From DASSCW01 sp036556325 (GTDB taxonomy: Bacteria; Chloroflexota; Limnocylindria; QHBO01), in assembly GCA_036556325.1 (NCBI GenBank), contig DATBJR010000068.1:1-32049 (forward strand): a stretch of 32,049 nt of DNA. Direction: 5' to 3'. Within the stretch, counting starts at the first letter, position 1. Each line of letters opens with the position of its first letter. This document shows positions 1-7,518 of this stretch, in pieces. The notes beneath the pieces are model-generated. The model saw nothing but the letters and a program-made list of their open reading frames with translations. It made no database searches and was not told the DNA's origin. The translations under genes were made by a program, and so were the position numbers.

Positions 1-1
1 G

Positions 2-451
2 TCGCGCGCCGAGCGACGCGACGAGGCCCATCGGCTGCTGCGCCTGGTCCACCTCGAGGGCTTCGCCGACAAGCGGCCGCACGAGCTGTCCGGCGGGATG
101 CGCCAGCGGGTCGCGCTGGCCCGAGCGTTCGCCCAGCGTGCCGACATCCTGCTCATGGACGAGCCCTTCGGCTCGCTCGACGCGATGACGCGTGACCTGC
201 TGCACGACGAGCTGGAACGGCTGTGGCGGGAGCACGGCTTCACGGTGCTCTTCGTCACCCACGACGTGCGCGAGGCCGTGCGCCTTGGCGACCGGGTGCT
301 GGTGCTCACCAGCCGACCGGGCCGGGTGGCGCAGGAGATCGAGGTCGACCTGCCGCGGCCACGCCAGGCCACCGAGCAGGAGGCCGCGGCGCTGACTGCC
401 GAGATCACGGCTCGGCTGCGCCAGGAGGTGCGCCGCCATGCGAACGATTGA
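2..451 (+). CDS. ABC transporter ATP-binding protein, sulfonate/nitrate/taurine type (5' truncated)
   Basis: The window opens inside this gene; about 149 C-terminal residues remain and the Walker A region is missing. The ABC signature LSGGMRQRVALARA, Walker B with catalytic Glu (ILLMDEPFGSLD) and the H-loop (FVTHDVREA) are all visible. The combination of DEPFGSLDAMTR and the ending RPGRV is typical of the SsuB/TauB/NrtD group, which powers import of sulfonates, taurine, nitrate or related small solutes from the inner face of the membrane. The stop lies 14 bases inside the following permease gene, so the two are translationally coupled. The substrate-binding protein is not in the window and must lie upstream or elsewhere. 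The substrate cannot be fixed from the sequence; sulfonate is favoured only by family resemblance. Confidence 0.93.
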   Translation, partial: SRAERRDEAHRLLRLVHLEGFADKRPHELSGGMRQRVALARAFAQRADILLMDEPFGSLDAMTRDLLHDELERLWREHGFTVLFVTHDVREAVRLGDRVLVLTSRPGRVAQEIEVDLPRPRQATEQEAAALTAEITARLRQEVRRHAND

Positions 452-1313
452 GCTGCCGCGCTCGGAGGACCTGGAGCTCGCCGGGCTCGACGCGCTGGAG
501 CTGCCGCTGGCGCCGCAGCCGAGCCTGGCCCGGCGCTTCTGGAGCTCCAGCTGGCCGCTGCTCGCGGCGCTGGCGGTGGTCATCGGGGCCTGGCAGCTGG
601 TCGTGATGAGTGGCTGGCGGCCGAGCTACGTGCTGCCCGGCCCGCTGACCGTTGCCGAGCGCATCGTCAAGGACGTCGCCGACGGGCAGATCCTGCCGGC
701 GGTGGCCACGACCATGCGCCGCATCGGCCTGGGCTTTGCGCTGGCGCTGGTGATCGGCGGCCTCATCGGCCTGGCCATCGTGCGCTGGCGGGTGCTGCGG
801 ACGGCGATCGCCTCGCTGATCACCGGGCTGCAGACGATGCCGTCCATCGCCTGGTTCCCGCTGGCCATCCTGCTGTTCGGTCTCTCCGAGCAGGCGATGA
901 TGTTCGTGGTGGTGCTGGGCGCCGCGCCGTCGGTCGCCAACGGGCTGATCACCGGCGTCGACCACGTGCCGCGCCTGCTGCTGCGCGCCGGGCAGGTGCT
1001 GGGCGCGCGGGGGCTGAATGCCTACCGCTTCGTGATCCTGCCGGCCGCCCTGCCCTCGTTCATCGCCGGCCTGAAGCAGGCGTGGGCGTTTGCGTGGCGC
1101 TCCTTGATGGCCGGCGAGCTGCTGGTGATCATCGCCACCCAGCCCGCCCTCGGCGTGCGGCTGCAGCTCTCCCGAGAGCTCAACGACGCGCCCGGGCTGC
1201 TGGCGACCATGGTCGTGATCCTGGTCATCGGCATCGTGGTCGATGCCCTCTTCTTCGGCCGCCTGGACACGGCCATCCGCCGACGCTGGGGGCTGCTGGA
1301 AAGCAGCCCCTAG
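438..1313 (+). CDS. ABC transporter permease, SsuC/TauC type
   Basis: This 291-residue inner-membrane protein is the transmembrane partner of the preceding ATPase, with which it overlaps by 14 bases. About 40 polar N-terminal residues precede a first membrane segment (LLAALAVVIGAWQLVV). The motif VLPGPLTV follows, then the BPD_transp_1 core. The core includes the coupling-helix (EAA-like) region around GARGLNAYRFVILPAALPSFIAG, which meets the ATPase. GLQTMPSIAWFPLAILLFG is strongly characteristic of nitrate/sulfonate/taurine permeases. The family usually has 250-290 residues, so it is full length. Its stop overlaps the convergent regulator gene by 4 bases. Solute identity remains open. Confidence 0.94.
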   Translation: MRTIELPRSEDLELAGLDALELPLAPQPSLARRFWSSSWPLLAALAVVIGAWQLVVMSGWRPSYVLPGPLTVAERIVKDVADGQILPAVATTMRRIGLGFALALVIGGLIGLAIVRWRVLRTAIASLITGLQTMPSIAWFPLAILLFGLSEQAMMFVVVLGAAPSVANGLITGVDHVPRLLLRAGQVLGARGLNAYRFVILPAALPSFIAGLKQAWAFAWRSLMAGELLVIIATQPALGVRLQLSRELNDAPGLLATMVVILVIGIVVDALFFGRLDTAIRRRWGLLESSP

Positions 1314-1795
1314 CTGCCGCGCCCCGTGCCGCGGACGCGGCCGAGCGACACCCAGGCTTCGGGGGCCCTGGTCAGCTCCTCCAGGCGCTTCGGCAGGCTG
1401 CCGTCGACGAGGTCCTGGACCGATGTGTCCTCCAGCAGCTCGCGCAGGCTGGCCCGCACCGCGATCCACACGTCGCGCAGGTGCTCCGCCGGCCCGCGGT
1501 ACTCGACGTCCTCCGGCCGCGAGCCGCGCACGTTGGCCATCGGGCCATCCACGGCGCGGATGACGTCGGCCAGGCTGATCGACTCCGGAGGGCGCGCCAG
1601 GCGGAACCCGCCACCCGCGCCCCGCTGGCTCTGCACGATGCCGACGTGCTTGAGCTCGAGCAGGATGTTCTCCAGGTAGTCCATGGGGATGTCCTGCGCG
1701 CTGGCGATGCGCTCGCGCTTCAATGGCGCGTCGCTCGCCGCGGCCAGCTCCGCGACGGCGCGGAGCGCGTAGTCAGCCTTGGCGGAGACACGCAT
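1310..1795 (-). CDS. Rrf2-family transcriptional regulator without Fe-S cysteines
   Basis: The 161-residue product begins MRVSAKADYALRAVAELA, the typical Rrf2 winged-helix opening. It continues with IPMDYLENILLELKHVGIVQSQRGAGGGF, which covers the recognition helix and the wing. IscR and NsrR carry three clustered cysteines for an iron-sulfur cluster; this protein has no cysteine at all. It therefore resembles the CymR/YwnA branch, which senses thiol metabolism through a partner enzyme or works without a cluster. The start at 1795 was chosen because the Rrf2 domain begins there and a CAGAAT box lies 7 bases upstream, as expected for a leaderless transcript. It converges on the sulfonate-type transporter with a 4-base overlap. 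A role in sulfur control is attractive but only inferred. Confidence 0.88.
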   Translation of the reverse strand: MRVSAKADYALRAVAELAAASDAPLKRERIASAQDIPMDYLENILLELKHVGIVQSQRGAGGGFRLARPPESISLADVIRAVDGPMANVRGSRPEDVEYRGPAEHLRDVWIAVRASLRELLEDTSVQDLVDGSLPKRLEELTRAPEAWVSLGRVRGTGRGS

Positions 1796-1802
1796 CGGCT
1801 CA

Positions 1803-1808
1803 ATTCTG
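1803..1808 (-). promoter_or_regulatory. Putative -10 box of the rrf2 gene (leaderless)
   Basis: On the minus strand CAGAAT is followed by 7 bases and then the ATG at 1795. There is no Shine-Dalgarno sequence. The spacing would place the transcript start at or next to the start codon. Confidence 0.4.
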
Positions 1809-1824
1809 CCATCCGCGACCATCC

Positions 1825-1852
1825 TTGCGGGATCGCTGTCCGGCGCTAGAAT
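1825..1852 (+). promoter_or_regulatory. Putative sigma-70-type promoter for tRNA-Gly
   Basis: TTGCGG (1825-1830) and TAGAAT (1847-1852) are separated by 16 bases, and the tRNA begins 10 bases after the -10 box. This is a good housekeeping-promoter match in a GC-rich context. Confidence 0.6.
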
Positions 1853-1862
1853 CCGGGGTGCT

Positions 1863-1938
1863 GCGGGAGTAACTCAGCTGGCAGAGTGTCTGCTTCCCAA
1901 GCAGAATGTCGCGGGTTCGAATCCCGTCTCCCGCTCCA
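1863..1938 (+). tRNA. tRNA-Gly (anticodon CCC)
   Basis: A complete 76-base cloverleaf is visible. The acceptor GCGGGAG (1863-1869) pairs with CTCCCGC (1928-1934), followed by T and an encoded CCA. The anticodon stem TCTGC/GCAGA encloses loop TTCCCAA, giving anticodon CCC at 1896-1898, which reads GGG. The T arm GCGGG TTCGAAT CCCGT is canonical apart from a terminal G-T pair. Confidence 0.96.
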
Positions 1939-2023
1939 CCTCCCTCCCCTTCGCCATTGCAGCCGCGTGCCCGCCGTTGCATGCTGGCGGCTCGGACCAC
2001 GCCCCACAGCGGAGACGACGCGC

Positions 2024-2290
2024 ATGACCGAGGAAGAGCGGCTCAACCAGCTGAGCAACGACCTCAACGAAGTGCACACGCTGGTGGAGATTGCGCGCCG
2101 CACGCTCTGGTCGGCGGAAACCGATGCGGAGAACGCCGATGACCCTTCGGCACGCATGCGCCAGATCCTGGATCACCTGGACCAGGCGCACGCCGTGATC
2201 GATACCGTCCTGGACGAGGTCGAGGCCGAGCGCGAGGGAGTCTCGTCCGGGCTCCCGGGCGACCCCGGCCGGCGCCCGATCATCCATTAG
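2024..2290 (+). CDS. Small acidic hypothetical protein
   Basis: The gene encodes 88 residues starting MTEEERLNQLSNDLNEVHTL. The ATG at 2024 is preceded by GGAG (2011-2014) at a usable distance. The protein is rich in Glu, Asp and Leu and is predicted to be mostly helical. Heptad-like spacing around residues 5-35 and 45-70 suggests a short helical hairpin or coiled coil. It has no signal peptide or membrane segment. It lies just downstream of tRNA-Gly and could be read from the same promoter. I do not recognise the family. Confidence rests on the start context and on codon use like that of neighbouring genes. Confidence 0.7.
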   Translation: MTEEERLNQLSNDLNEVHTLVEIARRTLWSAETDAENADDPSARMRQILDHLDQAHAVIDTVLDEVEAEREGVSSGLPGDPGRRPIIH

Positions 2291-2323
2291 AGCGCCGCTC
2301 ACGGGCGCACCGGGCGGGCGAAG

Positions 2324-2734
2324 CTAACGGGCGCGGACGCGGTTGTTGCGGGGGTTGTGCTCCAGCTCGACCATGCCGAGCGCCTCGAGCAGCGGCGGCA
2401 GGTACATCCCGAACCGGCCGCGGTAGCCCTTGCGCAGGCCATACCAGCCGCCGACCGGGTTGTCCGCTGCCCGCCCGAACGCCTCGACCGTGTCCGGGGC
2501 GGCGTCCTTCTGCTCGTCGGCGGCGCCCAGCGGCACCCAGTCACCCTGCGACTTCAGCCAGGCGTGCAGGTCATTGATCGCCCGCAGGTGGTACTTGAGC
2601 TGCGTCGTGCCGACCTGGCAGACCAGCGCCGGCGGATCGGCGGACTCATCGCGCCACATCTCGTACTCGCTGGTGCCCGGCGCCGTCTTCAGGCGCCAAG
2701 GCGATTCGCGGGTTCCATCTCCCTGGGCAGCCAT
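2324..2734 (-). CDS. Conserved hypothetical protein (DUF6855-like)
   Basis: The 136-residue soluble protein starts MAAQGDGTRESPWRLKTAPG. Start 2734 was chosen because a strong GGAGGAGGTGA ribosome-binding sequence lies immediately upstream (about 2737-2747); an in-frame ATG further upstream lacks this support. Recognisable blocks are TSEYEMWRDE, ALVCQVGTTQLKYHLRAINDLHAWL, GDWVPLGAADEQK and NPVGGWYGLRKGYRGRFGMYLPPLLEALG. This pattern matches small proteins of unknown function seen in Actinobacteria and Chloroflexota that I recall as DUF6855; that family name is from memory and unverified. There is no catalytic signature, so no function is proposed. It is transcribed divergently from the reductase gene at 2824. 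Confidence 0.85.
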   Translation of the reverse strand: MAAQGDGTRESPWRLKTAPGTSEYEMWRDESADPPALVCQVGTTQLKYHLRAINDLHAWLKSQGDWVPLGAADEQKDAAPDTVEAFGRAADNPVGGWYGLRKGYRGRFGMYLPPLLEALGMVELEHNPRNNRVRAR

Positions 2735-2823
2735 CGGGTCACCTCCTCCGTCCGGGTGTTGTGCGGTGCAGCGTACCGGCCTGCGCAAGAGTCCCGGGCG
2801 GCGCGCTGCGGGCGAGTTCGGGC

Positions 2824-3834
2824 ATGATGCGCAGCATGCAAGCGCCGCGCAGCATGCTGGCCATCGACGGAGCGACCGCGGGCAGCCTGCTGCCCATGGA
2901 CCGCTGCATCGACCTCATGGCCGATGCGCTGGCCGGACTGGCCCGTGGCGAAGCGGCGAACCCGCTGCGCACCGTGGTGCCGGTGCCGGCCGAGGTCCCA
3001 TCGGCGCTGGCCGCGATGCCGGCGGTCCTGGCGAACCCGCCGGCGATGGGCGTGAAGGTGATTTCGATCTTTCCAGGCAACCATGGCTCGGGCATCGAGT
3101 CCCACCAGGGCTTCGTGCTGCTGTTCGAGGGCGAGCGCGGCAGTCCGGTGGCGCTCATCGACGCGATCGCCATCACCGCCATCCGCACGGCGGCGGTCAG
3201 CGGGCTCGCCACGCGGCTGCTCGCGCGCGACGACGCCGGCGACCTCGCCATCCTCGGCTCCGGCACCCAGGCCCGCTCCCATCTGGCGGCGATGCGCGCC
3301 GTGCGCCAGCTGCGCCGGGTTCGCGCCTGGAGCCCGCATCGCGAGCGGCTGGAGGCCTTTGCCCATGAGGCGGCCGATGCCGGGACGGCGGTCGAGGTCA
3401 TGGACAGCGCGCAGGACACCGTGGAGGGCGCGGACATCATCTGCACCGTGACGGCCTCCGCCACGCCGGTGGTCGAGGGTGCCTGGCTGGCTCCCGGCGC
3501 GCACCTGAACGCCGTTGGCTCGTCGGTACCGACCAGCCGCGAGCTGGACAGCGAGGCGGTCGCGCGCTCGCGCCTGTTCGTCGATCGCCGCGAGTCGGCG
3601 CGCAACGAGGCGGGCGACTACCTCATCCCGCTGCGCGAGGGCGCAATCGGCGAGGATCACATCGTGGCGGAGCTCGGCGAGATCGCCGCCGGCCTGGCCG
3701 CTGGCCGCCGCACCCCGGACGAGATCACGCTGTTCAAGTCGCTGGGCCTGGCCATCGAGGACCTGGCGGCGGCACGCTGGATCCATCAGCAGGCGGTGGC
3801 CACTGGCACCGGCACGCCCATCCCGCTGGGCTGA
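2824..3834 (+). CDS. Ornithine cyclodeaminase/mu-crystallin family oxidoreductase
   Basis: About 336 residues, the usual family length. The Rossmann motif LAILGSGTQARSHL binds NAD(P), and the substrate-side blocks MGVKVISIFPGNH and ITAIRTAAVSGLAT are typical of the family. The family includes ornithine cyclodeaminase, archaeal alanine dehydrogenase, ketimine reductase (mu-crystallin), and the EutC and SbnB enzymes. True cyclodeaminases have a catalytic Asp in a G-x-D-x-P motif. Here the equivalent segment is G232-S-S-V-P236, so Ser234 replaces the Asp and cyclodeamination is unlikely; an imine/ketimine reductase is more plausible. The PLP enzyme gene follows after 7 bases. Starts at 2827, 2836 and 2854 are also possible because no clear ribosome site marks one. 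Confidence 0.9.
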   Translation: MMRSMQAPRSMLAIDGATAGSLLPMDRCIDLMADALAGLARGEAANPLRTVVPVPAEVPSALAAMPAVLANPPAMGVKVISIFPGNHGSGIESHQGFVLLFEGERGSPVALIDAIAITAIRTAAVSGLATRLLARDDAGDLAILGSGTQARSHLAAMRAVRQLRRVRAWSPHRERLEAFAHEAADAGTAVEVMDSAQDTVEGADIICTVTASATPVVEGAWLAPGAHLNAVGSSVPTSRELDSEAVARSRLFVDRRESARNEAGDYLIPLREGAIGEDHIVAELGEIAAGLAAGRRTPDEITLFKSLGLAIEDLAAARWIHQQAVATGTGTPIPLG

Positions 3835-3841
3835 CCCGCCG

Positions 3842-4795
3842 GTGGAGCCTCTGCGGCCGGTTCCGCTGGACGAGATCCGGGCCGCCGCCGGGCGCATCCG
3901 AGGGATCGCGCTGCGCACCCCGCTGCTGCGGCTGGAGGAGCCGAGCACAGCCGAGGTGTTCCTGAAGCTCGAGAACCTGCAGCCGATCGGCAGCTTCAAG
4001 CTGCGCGGCGCGGCAAACTCGATGGCCGTCATCGACCCCGACCGCCTGGCCGCGGGCGTCGGCACCGTCAGTGCCGGCAACATGGGCCGCGCCGTCGCTT
4101 GGCTGGCCCACCAGCGGGGCATCCCCTGCACCGTCGTCGTCCCCGACGATGCGCCGGCCGCCAAGCTGGAGCCGATGCGCCAGCTGGGCGCCACGATCGT
4201 CCCGGAGCCCTTCGACCGCTGGTGGCAGGGGCTGGCCGAGGCTCGTCATCCCGCCATCGGCGGCACCTTCCTCAACGCGTTCGCCGCGGCGCCGATGATC
4301 GCCGGGAACGGGACGATTGGCCTCGAGCTCGTGGAGGATGGGCCGGCCCTCGACGCGGTGGTGGTCCCGTTCGGGGGTGGCGGCCTGTCGAGCGGCATCG
4401 CCTGTGCGGTGCGTGCCCTGCGGCCGGACGTACCGGTCTACGCCGCCGAGGTGGAGGGCGCCGCGCCACTCGCCGCCGCGCTCGCGGCCGGCAGGCCGGT
4501 GACGATCGAGATGCAGCGTTCGTTCGTCGACGGGATCGGCAGCCGCCGCGTGACCGACGCCATGTGGCCGCTGGTGTCGAGCGTCCTGGCTGGATCGATC
4601 GTCGTCAGCCCCGACGAGGTCCGCCGCGCCGTGCGGCTGCTCGTCGCCCGTGGGCGAGTGGTGGCGGAGGGCGCTGGCGCCGTGGCGGTGGCCGCCGCCC
4701 TGAGCGGGCGGGCGGGGACGGGTCGCGTGGCCGCCATCGTCTCCGGCGGCAACATCGACCCTCCGGTGCTGGCCGGTATCCTCGTCGGGTCATGA
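3842..4795 (+). CDS. PLP-dependent serine/threonine dehydratase-like enzyme (fold type II)
   Basis: From a GTG start the product has 317 residues, standard for the family. Lys53 in GSFKLRGA forms the PLP Schiff base, SAGNMGRAVAW is the substrate/phosphate region (usually S-x-G-N-x-G/A-Q/R), FGGGGLSSG is the phosphate-binding glycine loop and the ending SGGNID is classic. It should be a cytosolic PLP enzyme acting on serine, threonine, hydroxyaspartate or a related beta-hydroxy amino acid; no ACT regulatory domain is present, so it is of the catabolic/racemase type. It sits 7 bases behind the OCD-family reductase. Comparable pairs are EutB/EutC in ectoine catabolism and SbnA/SbnB in diaminopropionate synthesis. 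No other ectoine or siderophore gene is here, so the substrate is open. Confidence 0.93.
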   Translation: MEPLRPVPLDEIRAAAGRIRGIALRTPLLRLEEPSTAEVFLKLENLQPIGSFKLRGAANSMAVIDPDRLAAGVGTVSAGNMGRAVAWLAHQRGIPCTVVVPDDAPAAKLEPMRQLGATIVPEPFDRWWQGLAEARHPAIGGTFLNAFAAAPMIAGNGTIGLELVEDGPALDAVVVPFGGGGLSSGIACAVRALRPDVPVYAAEVEGAAPLAAALAAGRPVTIEMQRSFVDGIGSRRVTDAMWPLVSSVLAGSIVVSPDEVRRAVRLLVARGRVVAEGAGAVAVAAALSGRAGTGRVAAIVSGGNIDPPVLAGILVGS

Positions 4796-5886
4796 TCGGG
4801 CGTCACGCGATCCCCATGCTGCTGCTCCTCCTGGCCAGCTGTGCCGGGCCCGTCATATCGCCGCTGGCCTCCCCGACCGGTTCGCCGCTCGCCTCCCCGA
4901 GCGCCGCACGGTCCGCTGCCGCGACGCCATCGGCCAGCGGGTCAACCGCGCCGGTCATCGGCTGGTCGCTCCTGTCCAGCGCCGACGGTCCGGCCGCCAG
5001 GTCGGATCACACGTTCACGCTCAACGCCACCGGCAGCAAGGCATACCTGTTCGGCGGCCAGACGGCCGACGGATCGCCGCTAGGTGACCTCTGGGAGCTC
5101 GACCTCGCCACCGCCGGCTGGCGAAGGATCGATACCCACGGCCCCGCCCCGCGCTTCGGGCACAACGCCGCCTGGGTCCCGGGCGTGGGACTCGTCGTCT
5201 TCGCGGGGCAGGGCACCACCTTCTTCAACGACCTGTGGTCGTTCGACCCGAAGGCGAGCCGCTGGCGAAAGCTGCCGGGCGCCGGCGACGTGCCGGTGCC
5301 GCGCTACGGCAGCTGTGCGGCGCTTGGTCCCGACGGTCGGCTGTGGATCAGCCACGGCTTCACCAGCGAAGGCACGCGATTCGCCGATACCCGCGCCTAT
5401 GACTTTGGAACGCGCGCGTGGACGAACGAGACGCCGGCTGGCGAGCTGCCGGTCAAGCGCTGCCTGCATGCCTGCTGGTGGACGGACGACGGCCGTCTGG
5501 CGCTGTACGGCGGGCAGACCACCGGCGTGCCCGCCCTCGGCAACCTGTGGTTCCTCAGCCAGGGACCGCGGCCGGGCACGAACGCCTGGTCCGCTGCTGA
5601 CGTGCCCGGCGCCCTGCGCCCACGGCAGCTGCCTGCCGCCACTCGCTGGAACGCCGCGACGGTCGTGTTCGGTGGCGGCAGCCGCGGCGGTGGCTGGCTG
5701 GCCGATGCCTGGCGGATCGACGACGCCGGGCGAATCCGGCGCATCTCGTCTGGACCGGGACCATCAGCGCGCGCCGGCGCGGAGCTCGTCGCAGACCCGC
5801 TGCGTCATCGGCTCCTGCTGTTCGGCGGCCGAAATGGCGACGGTCCGAGCGCGGAGCTGTGGGCGCTGGCCGTGCCTGCGGCCTAG
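4792..5886 (+). CDS. Kelch-repeat lipoprotein
   Basis: The start ATG overlaps the dehydratase stop (ATGA), so it is co-translated. The 364-residue product has a very short signal peptide ending in LLLLLASC, a lipobox with Cys17. A Ser/Pro/Ala-rich linker (about 20-55) is followed by a kelch beta-propeller. Repeats are seen as YLFGGQTADGSPLGDLWELD, VVFAGQGTTFFNDLWSFD, LALYGGQTTG..LGNLWFL, VVFGGGSRGGGWLADAWRID and LLLFGGRNGDGPSAELWALA, each a GG followed by a D-x-W strand. The propeller is predicted to lie outside the membrane, tethered by lipid. Kelch propellers bind proteins or glycans, or occasionally carry oxidase activity; nothing here indicates which. Coupling to a cytosolic amino-acid enzyme is unusual. 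Confidence 0.88.
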   Translation: MIGRHAIPMLLLLLASCAGPVISPLASPTGSPLASPSAARSAAATPSASGSTAPVIGWSLLSSADGPAARSDHTFTLNATGSKAYLFGGQTADGSPLGDLWELDLATAGWRRIDTHGPAPRFGHNAAWVPGVGLVVFAGQGTTFFNDLWSFDPKASRWRKLPGAGDVPVPRYGSCAALGPDGRLWISHGFTSEGTRFADTRAYDFGTRAWTNETPAGELPVKRCLHACWWTDDGRLALYGGQTTGVPALGNLWFLSQGPRPGTNAWSAADVPGALRPRQLPAATRWNAATVVFGGGSRGGGWLADAWRIDDAGRIRRISSGPGPSARAGAELVADPLRHRLLLFGGRNGDGPSAELWALAVPAA

Positions 5887-6455
5887 CCGTCGCCTCCGCT
5901 CAAATCCTCTGCGCCGCCGGGGCCTGAATGGTCCTCGCCCTCCCCGCCACCGCCGGAACCGCCATGGTCATCGCTCGGCTCGGCTCCGTCGCCGACATCG
6001 GGCCCATCGGATGCATCCGGCGACTCCGAGGCCGCTCTTGTCTCGCGCGGAGACCTGGTCTGGCGCGGGGTGGGGGTTGGCCTGAGCGACGGCGTCGGCT
6101 CCGGAGAGGGCGACACGAGTCGGCTCGGCTCGGGGGAATTGGCGAGGTTCGAGGGCGGCAGCAGGTTGCCCAGCTGGCCGAGCGCCACCACGGCCAGGAT
6201 TGCGACGACCGCCGTCGCCGCCAGCAGGGCCAGGCGCCCGCCGCTGCCCGGCGCGGCGAGGGAGGCGAGGAGGGCGGCGAAGGGGCCGCGGCGCGGCGCC
6301 GGCTCGTCCTCGACGGCCGCCATCACGTGATCGGCGAACGCCGGACCCGGGTACTCGGCGGTATCGGACGCGTAGCGCTCGAGATCTGCCAGCGTGGCAT
6401 CCAGCTCGGGGCCCAAATCGCCCAGCTCCCCGGGGTCGAACGGACGGCGGGTCAT
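5883..6455 (-). CDS. Probable anti-sigma factor, single-pass membrane protein with acidic tail
   Basis: The 190-residue product starts 4 bases inside the upstream ECF sigma gene, the usual arrangement for sigma/anti-sigma pairs. Residues 1-70 are cytosolic and acidic-helical, without the His-Cys zinc motif of classical ZAS anti-sigmas. One membrane segment (LALLAATAVVAILAVVALGQL) follows at about 74-95. The exterior part is a Ser/Pro-rich linker (SPSPEPTPSLRPTPTPRQT) and a Gly/Asp/Glu/His-rich tail with no stable domain. The call rests on gene order and topology rather than sequence homology. The tail is similar in composition to the protein at 7024-7479 in the same operon. The stop overlaps the convergent kelch gene by 4 bases. 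Confidence 0.7.
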   Translation of the reverse strand: MTRRPFDPGELGDLGPELDATLADLERYASDTAEYPGPAFADHVMAAVEDEPAPRRGPFAALLASLAAPGSGGRLALLAATAVVAILAVVALGQLGNLLPPSNLANSPEPSRLVSPSPEPTPSLRPTPTPRQTRSPRETRAASESPDASDGPDVGDGAEPSDDHGGSGGGGEGEDHSGPGGAEDLSGGDG

Positions 6456-6988
6456 GCCACCGCCTCATGACCGAGGATTGGGCGCAGGCGCTCCAGGCCG
6501 CGGCGAAGGTGCGTCTTCACCGTGTTCACCGGCCGCCGGGTCGTCGCCGCGATCTCCTCCAGGCTGAGCTCGGCGAAGAAGCGCAGGGCGATCACTTCGC
6601 GGTACGGCTCACCGAGCGCCGCCACCGCCAGCCGCACCTCGCGCTGCCGCTCCCCGGCCAGGGTGGTCGCCAACGGATCCGAGCCGGGGCTGCCGAGCGG
6701 CAGCTCCGGCGTCAGCTCGTGCAGCTCACGCCGCTGGCCGAGGCGCCGGTAGGCCTGCCGCATGGCGATCCGCATCAGCCAGCCGCCCAGCGGCCCCTCG
6801 CCGCGGTACGACCCCAGGGCGCGATAGGCCATCAGGAAGCTCTCCTGGGCCACGTCCTCGGCGTCGTGCGGGCGTCCCAGGATGCGCAGGCAGACGCGAT
6901 AGACGGCCACCTGCTCCCGCTCCACGACCTGGCGAAACGCGTCGCGGTCGCCGCCGAGCACAGCGGCCACCAGGCCGTTGTCATCCAC
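6452..6988 (-). CDS. ECF-type RNA polymerase sigma factor (first)
   Basis: At 178 residues this is a standard ECF sigma factor with only regions 2 and 4. Region 2 includes VYRVCLRILGRPHDAEDVAQESFLMAYRAL and GWLMRIAMRQAYRR, which melt and recognise the -10 element. Region 4 includes EVIALRFFAELSLEEIA and NTVKTHLRRGLERLR, the -35-binding helix-turn-helix. It should direct RNA polymerase to a small regulon, probably including its own operon, and be held inactive by the membrane protein encoded immediately downstream. The upstream gene at 7024-7479 ends 35 bases before its start and probably shares the transcript. The signal is unknown. Confidence 0.94.
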   Translation of the reverse strand: MDDNGLVAAVLGGDRDAFRQVVEREQVAVYRVCLRILGRPHDAEDVAQESFLMAYRALGSYRGEGPLGGWLMRIAMRQAYRRLGQRRELHELTPELPLGSPGSDPLATTLAGERQREVRLAVAALGEPYREVIALRFFAELSLEEIAATTRRPVNTVKTHLRRGLERLRPILGHEAVA

Positions 6989-7023
6989 GGCCCCATCGTG
7001 CCATGCAAGGCGCTCACTGGCGA

Positions 7024-7479
7024 TCAGTCGTCTTCCCCGCCGTGGCCGGCGCCGTCATCATCGTGGCCGCCGCCGTGGTCATGGTGGCCGGCCTCGTCGT
7101 CTCCGCCTCGGCCGTCGTGGTCGTCCTGGCTGCCCGGACCGCGGCTGTCGTCGCCAGCCTCGTCCTCGTCGGCCGATGGATCGGCGGACGGCAGGTCCTC
7201 GGCCTCATCACCGGCTGCCGAAGGCAGTGCCCCTTCTTCGCCAGACGCCTCGGGCGACTCGCCGCGAATCTCGACCTCGCCGCCGCCGAAGCCCTCGATC
7301 CCGGGCGATCGGGTCGGCTCGCTCGAGGCCTTCTCACGCTGGCTGCCGCTCGGCGCGGCCCGCAGGCTGTCATCGGCTCGGTGCGCCGATCCCGCAAACA
7401 CAGCCCCGCTCAACAGCAGCAGGGAGCCCAGTCCCGTGGCGAGACTACGCAGGATTCGTACTCGGTCAGGGGGCTGCAT
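7024..7479 (-). CDS. Secreted or anchored acidic, His/Asp/Gly-rich low-complexity protein
   Basis: Start 7479 is supported by GAGGAG (about 7486-7491) upstream. Residues 1-30 (RSLATGLGSLLLLSGAVFAG) form a signal peptide or signal anchor. The remaining ~120 residues are low complexity: Ser/Glu/Pro-rich first, then strongly acidic, ending in DDHDGRGGDDEAGHHDHGGGHDDDG. Such tails can bind divalent cations such as Ca, Zn, Ni or Cu, but no defined site is visible. It is the first gene of the ECF sigma/anti-sigma operon, and the anti-sigma carries a tail of the same kind, so the two may share an interaction or ligand. I do not recognise a family. Confidence 0.7.
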   Translation of the reverse strand: MQPPDRVRILRSLATGLGSLLLLSGAVFAGSAHRADDSLRAAPSGSQREKASSEPTRSPGIEGFGGGEVEIRGESPEASGEEGALPSAAGDEAEDLPSADPSADEDEAGDDSRGPGSQDDHDGRGGDDEAGHHDHGGGHDDDGAGHGGEDD

Positions 7480-7518
7480 CTGGGCTCCTCAGTCATGGAT
7501 CGCGGTTGCGTCACCCAT

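Noticed and set aside
2689..4194. Minus-strand open frame of 501 codons opposite the OCD-family gene
   Set aside because: The plus strand carries intact Rossmann and PLP enzymes; the minus frame is a shadow.
7024..7479. Treating the acidic His-rich protein as a plus-strand gene (7003-8037 frame)
   Set aside because: The minus frame has a signal-peptide-like start and a GAGGAG ribosome site and fits the sigma operon; the plus frame has neither and overlaps OsmC.
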